From Clostridia bacterium (GTDB lineage: Bacteria > Bacillota > Clostridia > Oscillospirales > CAG-272), in contig JAFTQX010000006.1 in NCBI GenBank assembly GCA_017462545.1, forward strand, positions 1 to 38,273: a stretch of DNA of 38,273 nt, given 5' to 3'. The position numbers and the translations under genes were made by a program. The notes below the pieces were generated by a model that did not search any database, had not been told where the DNA came from, and saw only the letters and a program-made list of their open reading frames with translations. Positions 1-7,145 of this stretch are shown here, in pieces. Every line of letters begins with the position of its first letter. Within the stretch, counting starts at the first letter, position 1.

Positions 1-34
1 CCAAGGGCACAAAAGAAGCCGTATAACACAGCAA

Positions 35-68
35 GAGGTATTGTGACCAAAATCGGTCACAATACCTC
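35..68. other. 14-bp perfect inverted repeat (hairpin) in first leader
   Basis: Bases 35-48 (GAGGTATTGTGACC) and 55-68 (GGTCACAATACCTC) are exact reverse complements around a 6-base loop. No T-run follows on either side, so this is not a plain intrinsic terminator. It stands 26 bases before a terminator-like hairpin and 80 bases before the lipoprotein start. It may be a regulatory leader, a protein-binding palindrome, or part of the end of a gene lying outside the window. Confidence 0.6.
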
Positions 69-93
69 CTACATACAAATACTTCCTTATGGG

Positions 94-131
94 GCGGCAA
101 CTTCGGTTGGCGCACTTTTTTATTTTATTTT
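94..131 (+). terminator. Intrinsic terminator-like hairpin with TTCG tetraloop
   Basis: The arms 94-101 and 106-113 pair with one G-G mismatch around a TTCG tetraloop, followed after two bases by TTTTTTATTTTATTTTT. This is the form of an intrinsic terminator. It ends only about two bases before the ribosome binding site of the lipoprotein gene. It therefore either ends an upstream gene or acts as an attenuator for the lipoprotein gene. Confidence 0.55.
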
Positions 132-147
132 TGAGGAGGAAAGACTC

Positions 148-1146
148 ATGAGACGCAAATTCACAAAAGCAATTACCCTAATTCTTGTAGCAGCAATGCT
201 GCTGCCCACCTTGGCCGGCTGTCATTTTCACGCATACGAGGACGCGACTTGTACGGCTCCTGCACTCTGCGAGTGCGGCGAGAGCAAGGGCGACGCGCTC
301 GGACATGATTATGCGGATGCTACCTGTACCGATTCACAGGTTTGCTCGCGCTGTGGAAAAAGCACCGGTGTCCCGCTTGGTCACGATTATGTGGGGGCCT
401 TGAGCTGCACCGAGCCGCAGACCTGTAGCCGCTGCGGTAAGAAGGGCGGAACGATCTTGGGGCACGATTATTCGAGTGCCACTTGTAATCTGCCGCAGGT
501 CTGCGACCGCTGTGGCGAGAGCACCGGTACAGCACTTGGTCATTCGTATTATCAAGCCACCTGTTCCACGCCGCAAATTTGTCGACGCTGTGAGGAGACA
601 AAGGGCTCACCCCTTGGCCATAACTTTTCTGAGGCGACTTGTGTGCTGCCCGAAATCTGTAAGCGCTGTGGCAATACCAAAGGCAACCCGCTGGGGCACA
701 AATATTCATCTAACAAATGCATCCGTTGCGGGCAGATCGACCCAGATAGCCTGCCGGTGGGGTTGGATAAGTTGTATGTAATTGATAAAGATAGTAATTA
801 TACATACTCGTCTGGTGTTTTTACTGATGTGTTTGGAGATTCTTATAATGGAGTGCATAGATATAAGCATTACAAGGCATATTCTATTCACAATTTGCGT
901 AAGGAATACACTACTTTTTCTGGCTCTTTTGTTGCTGGATCTGACATGGATGGGTCAACTGAAGTTACTATTGAAATCTATGTAGATGATGTTTTAGTGT
1001 ATAGTATAAAAGATTATATGAGAGAAACTGGTAAGATAGATTTTAGTATCAGTGTGAAAAACGCATCAAAATTGAAAATTAAATTTACATACCAATATAA
1101 TAGCTGGATAGATATAGGTCTAGTCAACGCCGAGTTGAAAAAGTAA
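148..1146 (+). CDS. Secreted lipoprotein with Cys/His repeats and an NPCBM-like C-terminal domain
   Basis: The start at 148 is chosen because GAGGAGGAAAG lies just before it and a signal peptide follows at once; the frame opens further upstream but without these signs. The 332-residue product begins with a lipoprotein signal and lipobox LAGC (Cys25). Residues about 28-205 hold six full repeats of about 26 residues plus one partial copy. Each repeat has a His near its start, then mostly C-x5-C-x2-C, ending in a Gly-rich LGH turn. The last 120 residues look like a beta-sandwich resembling NPCBM/NEW2 carbohydrate-binding modules (inference from pattern). The repeat half is GC-rich, while the C-terminal half (from about 780) is strongly AT-rich, which suggests mosaic origin. 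The repeats could bind metal or be disulfide-stabilised stalk units; the ligand is unknown. Another lipoprotein gene follows after 31 bases. Confidence 0.8.
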   Translation: MRRKFTKAITLILVAAMLLPTLAGCHFHAYEDATCTAPALCECGESKGDALGHDYADATCTDSQVCSRCGKSTGVPLGHDYVGALSCTEPQTCSRCGKKGGTILGHDYSSATCNLPQVCDRCGESTGTALGHSYYQATCSTPQICRRCEETKGSPLGHNFSEATCVLPEICKRCGNTKGNPLGHKYSSNKCIRCGQIDPDSLPVGLDKLYVIDKDSNYTYSSGVFTDVFGDSYNGVHRYKHYKAYSIHNLRKEYTTFSGSFVAGSDMDGSTEVTIEIYVDDVLVYSIKDYMRETGKIDFSISVKNASKLKIKFTYQYNSWIDIGLVNAELKK

Positions 1147-1177
1147 ACACTTCTATGAAAACAGTAAGGAGAACAAT

Positions 1178-1738
1178 ATGAAAAGAACATTTTTAGCAAT
1201 TTCGTTGCTTGTTTGTATGCTTTTATCCTTTGTTGGTTGCGCTTCTCATCCGATCGCGGGGACATACAAACCTCTTACTGATGAGCTGTTTGACAGCAAA
1301 GAGGCAAAGCTGGTATTAAAAGCGAAGGATGATGAATCCGGTACCTTTGCGGTGTATGACGAAGATGGTAATCCGCTCAATGCAAGCAACAAACGCTATA
1401 CATGGACTTTTGAGGACAATATTGTTACATTGACCCAAAGTGACGACTCGCTTTATCTGTATGTATCGGGAAATGCGTTGATCTTGGTTGATGAAGATGG
1501 AAAAGCCGAGCTGCATGATTATATCGCACCCAAGGGCAAGCGTTTTGATTGGGAGTGTAACGGCTATGTATTTTTCGATGATGGCACATATACCTCTCGA
1601 TATGATAATGGTAACTATTATGTAAAGGACAATACGATCTTTGTTGCATCCGAGGATGATGAAGAATATAAGGCAAAGTTTTATATTTACGATGATGATT
1701 ATATTACCTATGCCAGGTATGTTTTCTTGAAAAAATAA
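1178..1738 (+). CDS. Small lipoprotein of unknown function
   Basis: A 186-residue product with an N-terminal hydrophobic signal and a lipobox ending FVGC (Cys21), so it is probably anchored to the outer face of the membrane. The mature part is acidic and rich in Tyr, Asp and short beta-strand patterns such as GTYTSRYDNGNYYV, like small lipocalin-type or beta-barrel lipoproteins; no family is recognised with confidence. It starts 31 bases after the repeat lipoprotein with AAGGAG at about 1165 before the ATG, so the two are probably cotranscribed. A strong terminator follows immediately. Confidence 0.75.
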   Translation: MKRTFLAISLLVCMLLSFVGCASHPIAGTYKPLTDELFDSKEAKLVLKAKDDESGTFAVYDEDGNPLNASNKRYTWTFEDNIVTLTQSDDSLYLYVSGNALILVDEDGKAELHDYIAPKGKRFDWECNGYVFFDDGTYTSRYDNGNYYVKDNTIFVASEDDEEYKAKFYIYDDDYITYARYVFLKK

Positions 1739-1739
1739 G

Positions 1740-1781
1740 AAAACAAGCGCGGAAAGATGTTGCTTTCCGCGCTTGTTTTTT
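1740..1781. terminator. Bidirectional intrinsic terminator between convergent genes
   Basis: A 17-bp perfect stem (1740-1756 with 1763-1779, GC-rich core) has a 6-base loop and is flanked by A-runs on the left and T-runs on the right. It can end the lipoprotein pair rightward and the oxidoreductase operon leftward. Confidence 0.92.
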
Positions 1782-1787
1782 GAAATA

Positions 1788-2771
1788 TTACCCTATCGTC
1801 AGGACGACCTTGCCGGCGTTTTCGCCGCGGTAGAGGATGTCATGGGCGGCCTCTGCCTCGGTGATGGGGAGCACCTTGTAGATGGTGGGCTTGACCTCGC
1901 CGGTCGCCACCTTCGGCCATACGTCACGCACAAGGGATGCAAGGATGCTTGCCTTCACCTCGGGCGTACGGGAGCGCAGGGTGCTGCCGATGATGCGCAC
2001 ATTGCGCACATAGATGTTCTTTAGGTCGATCTCGGTCAGCTGACCGGCCAGCGCCGCAATCATGATCCAGCGGCCGCCGCGCTGCATGTAGGGCAGGCAT
2101 TCGCCCATGACCTTGCCGCCAAGGCAGTCAATGGCAACATCAACAGGGTGGCCCTCCTCCAATTCGCGCTTCAAGACGTCTACAATGCTTTCGCATTCGG
2201 TGGCTACGACAACATCCGCGCCGAGGTGCGCGATGGCAGCGGCCTTTTCCTTGGTCTGCACGGTGGTGATGACACGAATACCAAATGCCTTGGCCATCGG
2301 AATGATGACGCTGGCCAGACCACTGGCACCGGCGTTCATCAGCAGGGTGTTGCCCGGCTTGATGCCGCCTTCTATAAACAGATTGAGGTAGGCGGTAGCA
2401 AAGGCCTCGGGCATAGCGGCGGCCTCTACTGCTGTGCAGTTTTCGGGAATGGGCATCAGCATGTCGTACTTCACGTTGGCGTATTCGGCATAGCCGCCGC
2501 CGCCCAGCAGGGCACAAACACGGTCGCCGATCTTCCAGCTCGATTTTTCAGATACCTTGCTGCCAACCTCGATGATCGTACCGGCAATCTCCAAGCCCAT
2601 CCATTCCGGGCAGCCGGGCGGGGGCGGGTAGTCGCCCTCTCTTTGCATCAGGTCTGCGCGGTTGAGTGCGGCAGCCTCAATCTTGACCAGTACATCCTCG
2701 TCGCCCACGATGGGGTTGGGTACATCCTGCCAAAGCAGCTCACGGTTTTTACCAACTAAAATTGCCTTCAT
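1788..2771 (-). CDS. Zinc-free MDR-family NAD(P)H:quinone oxidoreductase-like protein
   Basis: The 327-residue product has the medium-chain dehydrogenase/reductase fold: an N-terminal GroES-like part with ALNRADLMQREGDYPPPPG (about residues 35-53), as in the PIG3/quinone oxidoreductase group, and a nucleotide-binding part with NAGASGLAS at 146-154. The zinc ligands of classical alcohol dehydrogenases are absent. The family reduces quinones or alpha,beta-unsaturated carbonyls with NADPH. It is the last gene of a three-gene leftward operon: its ATG directly abuts the TAA of the gene before it, implying translational coupling. The true substrate is unknown; the neighbours suggest a step in breakdown of a cyclic or hydroxylated carbon compound. 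Confidence 0.85.
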   Translation of the reverse strand: MKAILVGKNRELLWQDVPNPIVGDEDVLVKIEAAALNRADLMQREGDYPPPPGCPEWMGLEIAGTIIEVGSKVSEKSSWKIGDRVCALLGGGGYAEYANVKYDMLMPIPENCTAVEAAAMPEAFATAYLNLFIEGGIKPGNTLLMNAGASGLASVIIPMAKAFGIRVITTVQTKEKAAAIAHLGADVVVATECESIVDVLKRELEEGHPVDVAIDCLGGKVMGECLPYMQRGGRWIMIAALAGQLTEIDLKNIYVRNVRIIGSTLRSRTPEVKASILASLVRDVWPKVATGEVKPTIYKVLPITEAEAAHDILYRGENAGKVVLTIG

Positions 2772-3548
2772 TTATGCTTCCTCACTTTCAAACAATGCAA
2801 AATTATCACGGATCGCCTTTACCTGATGCAAAAGCGGCTGCATGGGGGTAGAGAGTGCGTCATGCTCGTAGACGCAGAGATACATGCATACACCCATGAG
2901 CGGCCCGATGCGACGAATCAGATGGCACTGGTTGCTCGTCAAAAACAGATAGGGAATACCAAGCTCCTGCTTCAGCAGCTCGATGGTGGAAAAATGCTCG
3001 ATCTGCTGTGCCGGCGTGTCGGTGTTGATGACGATCTTGGCAATATCCGCGCCGCGTGTCTTTTGCATTTTGGCAGCCTCCAGCACGCGTAGCGGGGTGG
3101 CGTACTTATTGAAGTGGGCGGAAACCAGCACCTCGGCCCCCATGCTATGCAGATTGTCGATCAGCTTTATCTGGCGGGCAACGGCCGCCTCGTCTGTGGC
3201 TACCTGGTCAGGGTGCGGGGCGTAGAAATCGCTCATCACGTCGCAAAGCGTTGCGCCGGCAGAGGCCAGCTTATACAACCCTTCCTCCAGCTCCTCGTCG
3301 GGGCGGTCACCGTTTTGGTTGCCACGGTAATAGGTCACATAAACAGGACGTCCCTCCATGGCGGCAAAGATCTCACGGTAAACCTCTTCGGTGTGATATT
3401 GCCGCTCCAGCTGGTCGATCTGAATGCCAAAGGCCTCTGCCCCGGCGGGGATGGCCTTTTGTATGGTGGCAATGATCTCGCCCGGTGTGCGCTTTTGAAT
3501 CATGGTGGTGAGCCACGGTTTTTGGGGGTTCAAAAATGTAGGCTTCAT
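2772..3548 (-). CDS. Type I 3-dehydroquinate dehydratase-like protein, altered active site
   Basis: The 258-residue product matches the TIM-barrel class I dehydroquinase layout. By alignment from memory with E. coli AroD it keeps the Schiff-base lysine (K171 in DIAKIV), the catalytic histidine (H145 in SAHFNKYATP), R75, the R212/R213 pair and the S-x3-Q pair S233/Q237. The N-terminal E-W-R motif that helps hold the substrate carboxylate in AroD is replaced by G-I-Q (residues 41-43). Hence it may act on a different substrate or a different step. It sits between an SDR gene (4-base gap) and an MDR gene (zero gap), not with other aro genes, which also argues for a specialised catabolic role rather than the main shikimate pathway. 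Confidence 0.7.
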   Translation of the reverse strand: MKPTFLNPQKPWLTTMIQKRTPGEIIATIQKAIPAGAEAFGIQIDQLERQYHTEEVYREIFAAMEGRPVYVTYYRGNQNGDRPDEELEEGLYKLASAGATLCDVMSDFYAPHPDQVATDEAAVARQIKLIDNLHSMGAEVLVSAHFNKYATPLRVLEAAKMQKTRGADIAKIVINTDTPAQQIEHFSTIELLKQELGIPYLFLTSNQCHLIRRIGPLMGVCMYLCVYEHDALSTPMQPLLHQVKAIRDNFALFESEEA

Positions 3549-3552
3549 ATCG

Positions 3553-4308
3553 TTATTCCTTATTTATCATCACGTTTCTGCCGCCATCCATCAGGAAGGT
3601 GGTGCCGGTAACGCTGGCACCGGTATCGGCGCAAAGGAAGAGGATCATATCCACGATTTCCTGCGGCTCAGACGCGCGACCGAGCAGTGTTTTCATATTT
3701 GCCATGGCGGCACGCGTCAGCACCGGGCCGGGGGCAACACAGCAGGCGCGCACGTTATGGGGAGCACCGAGCATGGCAAGCGATTTTACCACACCGTTCA
3801 TCAAGGCGCTTTTGGCAGCTGCGTAGGCAACACTACCCTCGCCACCCTCTATACCGGTGATAGAGCCCAGCAGAATAATAACTCCCGATTTCTGCTTTTG
3901 CATTTGCGGCAAAACGGCGTGCGAAAAATAAGCAGGCCCCTTTAGATTCAGGTCGATGCCGAAATCAAATACGTCGATCGGCAGTTCGTGAAAGCGACCG
4001 TACTGGCCAAGCAAGCGTGTCTCTGCGCCGCCTGCGCAGCAAACGAGAAAATCAATGCGGCCAAATCTTTCAACGGCGGCATCCTTCGTAGCAACGACCT
4101 GCGCATAGTCGCGCACATCCCCCGCTACGGTCAGAATACGGTCGGCGGGGACGGTTTTGCCGATCTCGGCGGCGGCCTTGTCAAGCCCCTCTTGGTTAAT
4201 ATCCGCCAACACGACACACGCGCCCTCCTCGGCCATGCATTTGGCTGTTAAAAAGCCCATGCCGGAGGCGGCGCCCGTGATCAGGGCGGTCTTATTTTCA
4301 AAACGCAT
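3553..4308 (-). CDS. Short-chain dehydrogenase/reductase (SDR)
   Basis: A classical SDR of 251 residues. The NAD(P)-binding TGAASGMG is at 11-18, D36 after the second strand suggests NAD preference, N121 lies in LNLKGP, and the catalytic Ser149, Tyr162 and Lys166 (YAAAK) are in place. It oxidises or reduces a hydroxyl/keto substrate; the context (dehydroquinase-like and MDR genes downstream) suggests a cyclic alcohol or sugar-derived substrate, but this is inference. It is the first gene of the operon, preceded by AGGAGA and a good promoter, and is divergent from an AraC regulator. Confidence 0.9.
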   Translation of the reverse strand: MRFENKTALITGAASGMGFLTAKCMAEEGACVVLADINQEGLDKAAAEIGKTVPADRILTVAGDVRDYAQVVATKDAAVERFGRIDFLVCCAGGAETRLLGQYGRFHELPIDVFDFGIDLNLKGPAYFSHAVLPQMQKQKSGVIILLGSITGIEGGEGSVAYAAAKSALMNGVVKSLAMLGAPHNVRACCVAPGPVLTRAAMANMKTLLGRASEPQEIVDMILFLCADTGASVTGTTFLMDGGRNVMINKE

Positions 4309-4328
4309 TGTCAGTCTCCTTTTGTGAA

Positions 4329-4343
4329 ATATCTGATAGATAT
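4329..4343. promoter_or_regulatory. Candidate operator at the SDR operon start site
   Basis: ATATCT-GAT-AGATAT is a perfect 6-3-6 palindrome placed directly downstream of the leftward -10 box, so it would cover the transcription start. A bound dimeric protein would block the operon. The divergent AraC-type gene is the obvious candidate regulator, although AraC proteins more often use direct repeats. Confidence 0.4.
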
Positions 4344-4372
4344 ATCATAGCGTATCCGGTCCTCGGTTGCAA
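4344..4372 (-). promoter_or_regulatory. Promoter of the SDR/dehydroquinase-like/MDR operon
   Basis: On the minus strand TTGCAA (4372-4367), a 17-base spacer and TATGAT (4349-4344) fit a sigma-A promoter, starting transcription about 30 bases before the SDR start codon. Confidence 0.65.
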
Positions 4373-4425
4373 TGCGAAAAACGATAATTTTTTGCACTTT
4401 TTGATACAAATTTCAAGAAAATGGC

Positions 4426-4453
4426 TTGCTTTCTTTGCGAAAAATGGTATAAT
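4426..4453 (+). promoter_or_regulatory. Promoter of the AraC-type regulator
   Basis: TTGCTT (4426-4431), 16-base spacer, TATAAT (4448-4453) preceded by TGG, an extended -10. Transcription would begin near 4460, giving almost no leader before the AAGGAGGGGG site at 4461-4470. Confidence 0.75.
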
Positions 4454-4475
4454 GACAATGAAGGAGGGGGAACGA

Positions 4476-5246
4476 ATGGAAATGCTGGACAAAATCACAC
4501 TCACCTCGATCAATGAGGTCATCACTGTACCTGTTGCACGCGGCTATAAGGCGGATATGGTCAATCGGCGGCAATATGGCCTCTCCTTTTGCGAGGGCGA
4601 GGGACGGATTCTTTATCACCACAACGGCAAAGAATACCTATCTGACCATGCCCACGCGGTTTGGCTGCCCATGGGGGCTACCTATTTGCTGGATTGCCGT
4701 GAAAGCGGTTATTTTCCCTTGATCAATTTTGATTGCGCTGCGCCTGCCATCCATCACTTTCTATCGATCCCGTTACGTAAAGCCGAAGGACTTTTGCGCA
4801 GCTATGAGACGCTAAAGGAGATTTTTCTCTATCGCCATCAGCGTGCGCGGGCAATGAGTGTGCTGTACGATATGCTGGCCTCCCTTTCGGCGGAAGCACA
4901 GCGCGAGGAGGGTGAAACGCTGCTCGCGCCTGCCATGCGCTATTTGGAGGAGCATATTGCCGATCCCGATCTGCAAAACGGCGTGCTTTCCGATCAAGCG
5001 CATATCAGCGAGGTCTATTTTCGCCGCCTGTTCAAGGAGGCCTACCATACAACGCCGCGGCAGTATATTCTTGACCTGCGTATGAAGCGAGCCAAGGAGC
5101 TGCTTGCCGGTGGTGTGACCTCTGTCAGCCGCGTGGCCGAGCTGTGCGGCTTTTCGGGCGTATATCATTTTTGCCGCGTTTTTCGTGCTGCCACGGGGCA
5201 AACGCCGACCGAATATCGCCGTCGCGTGGGCGGCGTGCGCATCTGA
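4476..5246 (+). CDS. AraC-family transcriptional regulator
   Basis: The start at 4476 is fixed by the ribosome site AAGGAGGGGG; the open frame extends upstream into the promoter and should be ignored. The 256-residue product has an N-terminal cupin-like sensing region (about 30-110, with HHNGKEYLSDHAHAVWLPMG) and a C-terminal pair of helix-turn-helix motifs (about 150-250). The second contains VSRVAELCGFSGVYHFCRVF and ends in TGQTPTEYRR, the AraC signature. It is divergent from the SDR operon with 167 bases between, so it probably activates or represses that operon in response to a small-molecule substrate (inference). Confidence 0.93.
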   Translation: MEMLDKITLTSINEVITVPVARGYKADMVNRRQYGLSFCEGEGRILYHHNGKEYLSDHAHAVWLPMGATYLLDCRESGYFPLINFDCAAPAIHHFLSIPLRKAEGLLRSYETLKEIFLYRHQRARAMSVLYDMLASLSAEAQREEGETLLAPAMRYLEEHIADPDLQNGVLSDQAHISEVYFRRLFKEAYHTTPRQYILDLRMKRAKELLAGGVTSVSRVAELCGFSGVYHFCRVFRAATGQTPTEYRRRVGGVRI

Positions 5247-5251
5247 AGCTG

Positions 5252-5317
5252 CCTCTTGTATAGTTTTCTCTCCTCGTGGAAAACTATAGCCGTGATTTCG
5301 GCATTGACAAGAGGGGG
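5252..5317 (+). promoter_or_regulatory. Folding leader over the sugar transferase ribosome site
   Basis: Bases 5252-5259 (CCTCTTGT) pair with 5307-5314 (ACAAGAGG), closing a three-way junction. Inside are a 10-bp perfect hairpin (5259-5268 with 5279-5288) and a 4-bp GC hairpin (5289-5292 with 5299-5302). The closing strand overlaps the ribosome site GAGGGGG (5311-5317), so folding would hide it. There is no T-run, so it is not a terminator. TTGACA (5304-5309), 17 bases, TAAAAT (5327-5332) also reads as a promoter, but its -10 lies inside the coding start; which reading is real is not decided by the sequence. Confidence 0.45.
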
Positions 5318-5322
5318 AATTT

Positions 5323-5985
5323 GTGATAAAATTAAAAAAGCCTGCCATGTTTCATCCCAAACGGGCAAGGGGCTATGCCGGATGGAAGACCGTGCTGGAC
5401 GCGTGCGCCGCTTTTTCTGCCCTGCTGCTGCTTTGGCCGCTGCTGCTTGTGATCGCGTTTGGCATTCGCTGTACCTCCCCCGGGCCTGTGCTGTTTCGCC
5501 AGGTGCGCCTGGGGCGTGGGATGGAGCCGTTTCTTGTCTACAAGTTTCGCACCATGTCTTGCCGCGCACCGCGCAACGTTCCTACTGCCTGCCTTGTCAA
5601 TGCCGAACGGTATATCACTCGCTTTGGGGCATTTTTGCGCAAAACGAGCCTCGATGAGCTACCGCAGCTTTTTAATGTGCTTCGCGGGGAAATGAGCTTG
5701 ATCGGCCCGCGCCCGGTTGTGCTTTCGGAGGGGGAGCTGATTTCCCGCCGTGCGTGCGCCGGAGTGTACCGTGTGAAGCCGGGCATTTCCGGCCTTTCAC
5801 AGGTGCGGGGGCGGGATCTATTAAATAATGAAGAGAAAACGCGCCTCGATGGTGAGTATGCCTGCCGTCTTTCCTTTTGGCGCGATAGCTGGCTTTTTCT
5901 TGCTACGGCGGTTGCTGTGGTGGTTCGCCATGGCATACGGGAGGGGAGTGCTCTTTCCGCATCATCCTACAGAAGGGGAGGATAA
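5323..5985 (+). CDS. Polyprenyl-phosphate priming sugar-phosphate transferase
   Basis: The product (220 residues, GTG start with GAGGGGG six bases upstream) is a bacterial sugar transferase of the PglC/WcaJ-core type. It moves a sugar phosphate from a nucleotide sugar to undecaprenyl phosphate, the first step of capsule, exopolysaccharide or glycan assembly at the inner membrane. A hydrophobic re-entrant segment lies at about 25-48, then [14 protein letters not shown] (52-65), KFRTM (74-78), the catalytic-region motif [19 protein letters not shown] (108-126), IGPRP (127-131) and PGISGLSQV (143-151). It lacks the long N-terminal membrane domain of WcaJ, so it is the minimal form. An ATG nine codons in (5347) is an alternative start. 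The next gene follows after four bases. Confidence 0.92.
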   Translation: MIKLKKPAMFHPKRARGYAGWKTVLDACAAFSALLLLWPLLLVIAFGIRCTSPGPVLFRQVRLGRGMEPFLVYKFRTMSCRAPRNVPTACLVNAERYITRFGAFLRKTSLDELPQLFNVLRGEMSLIGPRPVVLSEGELISRRACAGVYRVKPGISGLSQVRGRDLLNNEEKTRLDGEYACRLSFWRDSWLFLATAVAVVVRHGIREGSALSASSYRRGG

Positions 5986-5989
5986 AACC

Positions 5990-7132
5990 TTGTTAGAAAA
6001 AGAATATCAGGCGCTGCTTGCCTTGATCGCACCGCTTTGCGGCGGTGTAAAGACCGAGGTGGCGGTAGAGGATTACAAAACGCTTTGCCTGCTTGCCAAG
6101 CGGCATAGTGTCACCAATCTGCTTTACCTCGCCTGTAAGGACGACCCCGCGCTGCCGGATGAGCTGCGCCGTGCGCTGGAGGGCATGCTCTTTTCTTCTG
6201 TGCGACAGCAGCTTGCACAGGAATATGAGGCAGAGCGTGTCTTTGCCGCCTTGGAGAAGGCAGGCATTCGCTTTTTGCCAACCAAGGGGATCGTGCTGCG
6301 GCCCTATTATCCCAAGCCGGAAATGCGTATCTCCTGCGATGTTGACATTTTTTTCGATAAGAGCAAGCGTACCGAGGTTGGTGAGCTGATGACATCGCTG
6401 GGGTTCGTGCTGGATGGTACAGATGCCAATCAAGAGGCGTTTAAAAAGGGTATTGTTTCGATTGAGATGCACCATAACCTGATGACACATTTTGAAACGA
6501 TTGATGCCTATTACGAGAATATTTGGGATCGCCTGATTCCCGTTTCCGATTATCGCTACAAAATGAGCGATGAGGATTTTTACATATACGCTACCATTCA
6601 TACGATGAAGCACTTTGCCGTTGGCGGTACGGGTATTCGCTCGGTGCTGGATGTGTTTGTGTATCTGCGTGCCAAGCCTGCGTTGGATATGGCATATATT
6701 GAGCGTGAGCTGGCAAGCATTGGCCTTCTTGACTTCCATAAGACCTTTTTGTCACTTGCGGATGCCTACTTTGGCGGTGCTGCGTTGCCGCCCGATCTGC
6801 AAGGGGTTTCGGACTATATTCTCGGTAGCGGAACGTACGGCGTTTTTTCGCAGTCTGTTGCCAATATCGCCGCTGCACGCAGGGGCGGCAAGCTCGGCTT
6901 TTATTTCCGCCGTGCCTTTCCCGCCTATCGGTTGATGGCAGAGAAGTTCCCGTCTCTTCGCCGTTTTCCGCCCGCCTTGCCGTTTTATTGGCTGTATCGC
7001 CTGTTTGGTGCCGCCTTCGGCCGTGAGCGTCAGCTTAGCCGAGAGGTGCGTGCTGTCAACTCCGTGGATAAAGCCGAGCAAAAACGGCTGGATGATGTCA
7101 TGACGCGGGTTGGTCTGCGCGGATATCATTGA
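5990..7132 (+). CDS. Nucleotidyltransferase-like protein (NTP_transf_5 type)
   Basis: The start is taken as TTG at 5990 because AGGGGAGG lies eight bases before it and the upstream gene ends at 5985; no ATG has comparable signals. The 380-residue product carries the signature of the uncharacterised nucleotidyltransferase family: FLPTKGIVLRPYYP at about 95-108, followed by R113 and the metal-binding-type pair D117/D119 in CDVDIFF. Members are often found in polysaccharide clusters; the reaction is not established. A later block, FYIYATIHTMKHFAVGGTGI, also matches this family. Its position between a priming transferase and a ligase suggests a part in decorating or controlling a surface polymer (inference). 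Confidence 0.8.
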   Translation: MLEKEYQALLALIAPLCGGVKTEVAVEDYKTLCLLAKRHSVTNLLYLACKDDPALPDELRRALEGMLFSSVRQQLAQEYEAERVFAALEKAGIRFLPTKGIVLRPYYPKPEMRISCDVDIFFDKSKRTEVGELMTSLGFVLDGTDANQEAFKKGIVSIEMHHNLMTHFETIDAYYENIWDRLIPVSDYRYKMSDEDFYIYATIHTMKHFAVGGTGIRSVLDVFVYLRAKPALDMAYIERELASIGLLDFHKTFLSLADAYFGGAALPPDLQGVSDYILGSGTYGVFSQSVANIAAARRGGKLGFYFRRAFPAYRLMAEKFPSLRRFPPALPFYWLYRLFGAAFGRERQLSREVRAVNSVDKAEQKRLDDVMTRVGLRGYH

Positions 7133-7145
7133 GGGGGAGGGGAAC

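Noticed and set aside
5304-5332. TTGACA-N17-TAAAAT as the definite promoter of the sugar transferase
   Set aside because: The -10 would lie inside the coding start and the spacer is the ribosome site; the only in-frame ATG after it (5347) has no ribosome site. Left as an alternative, not as a feature.
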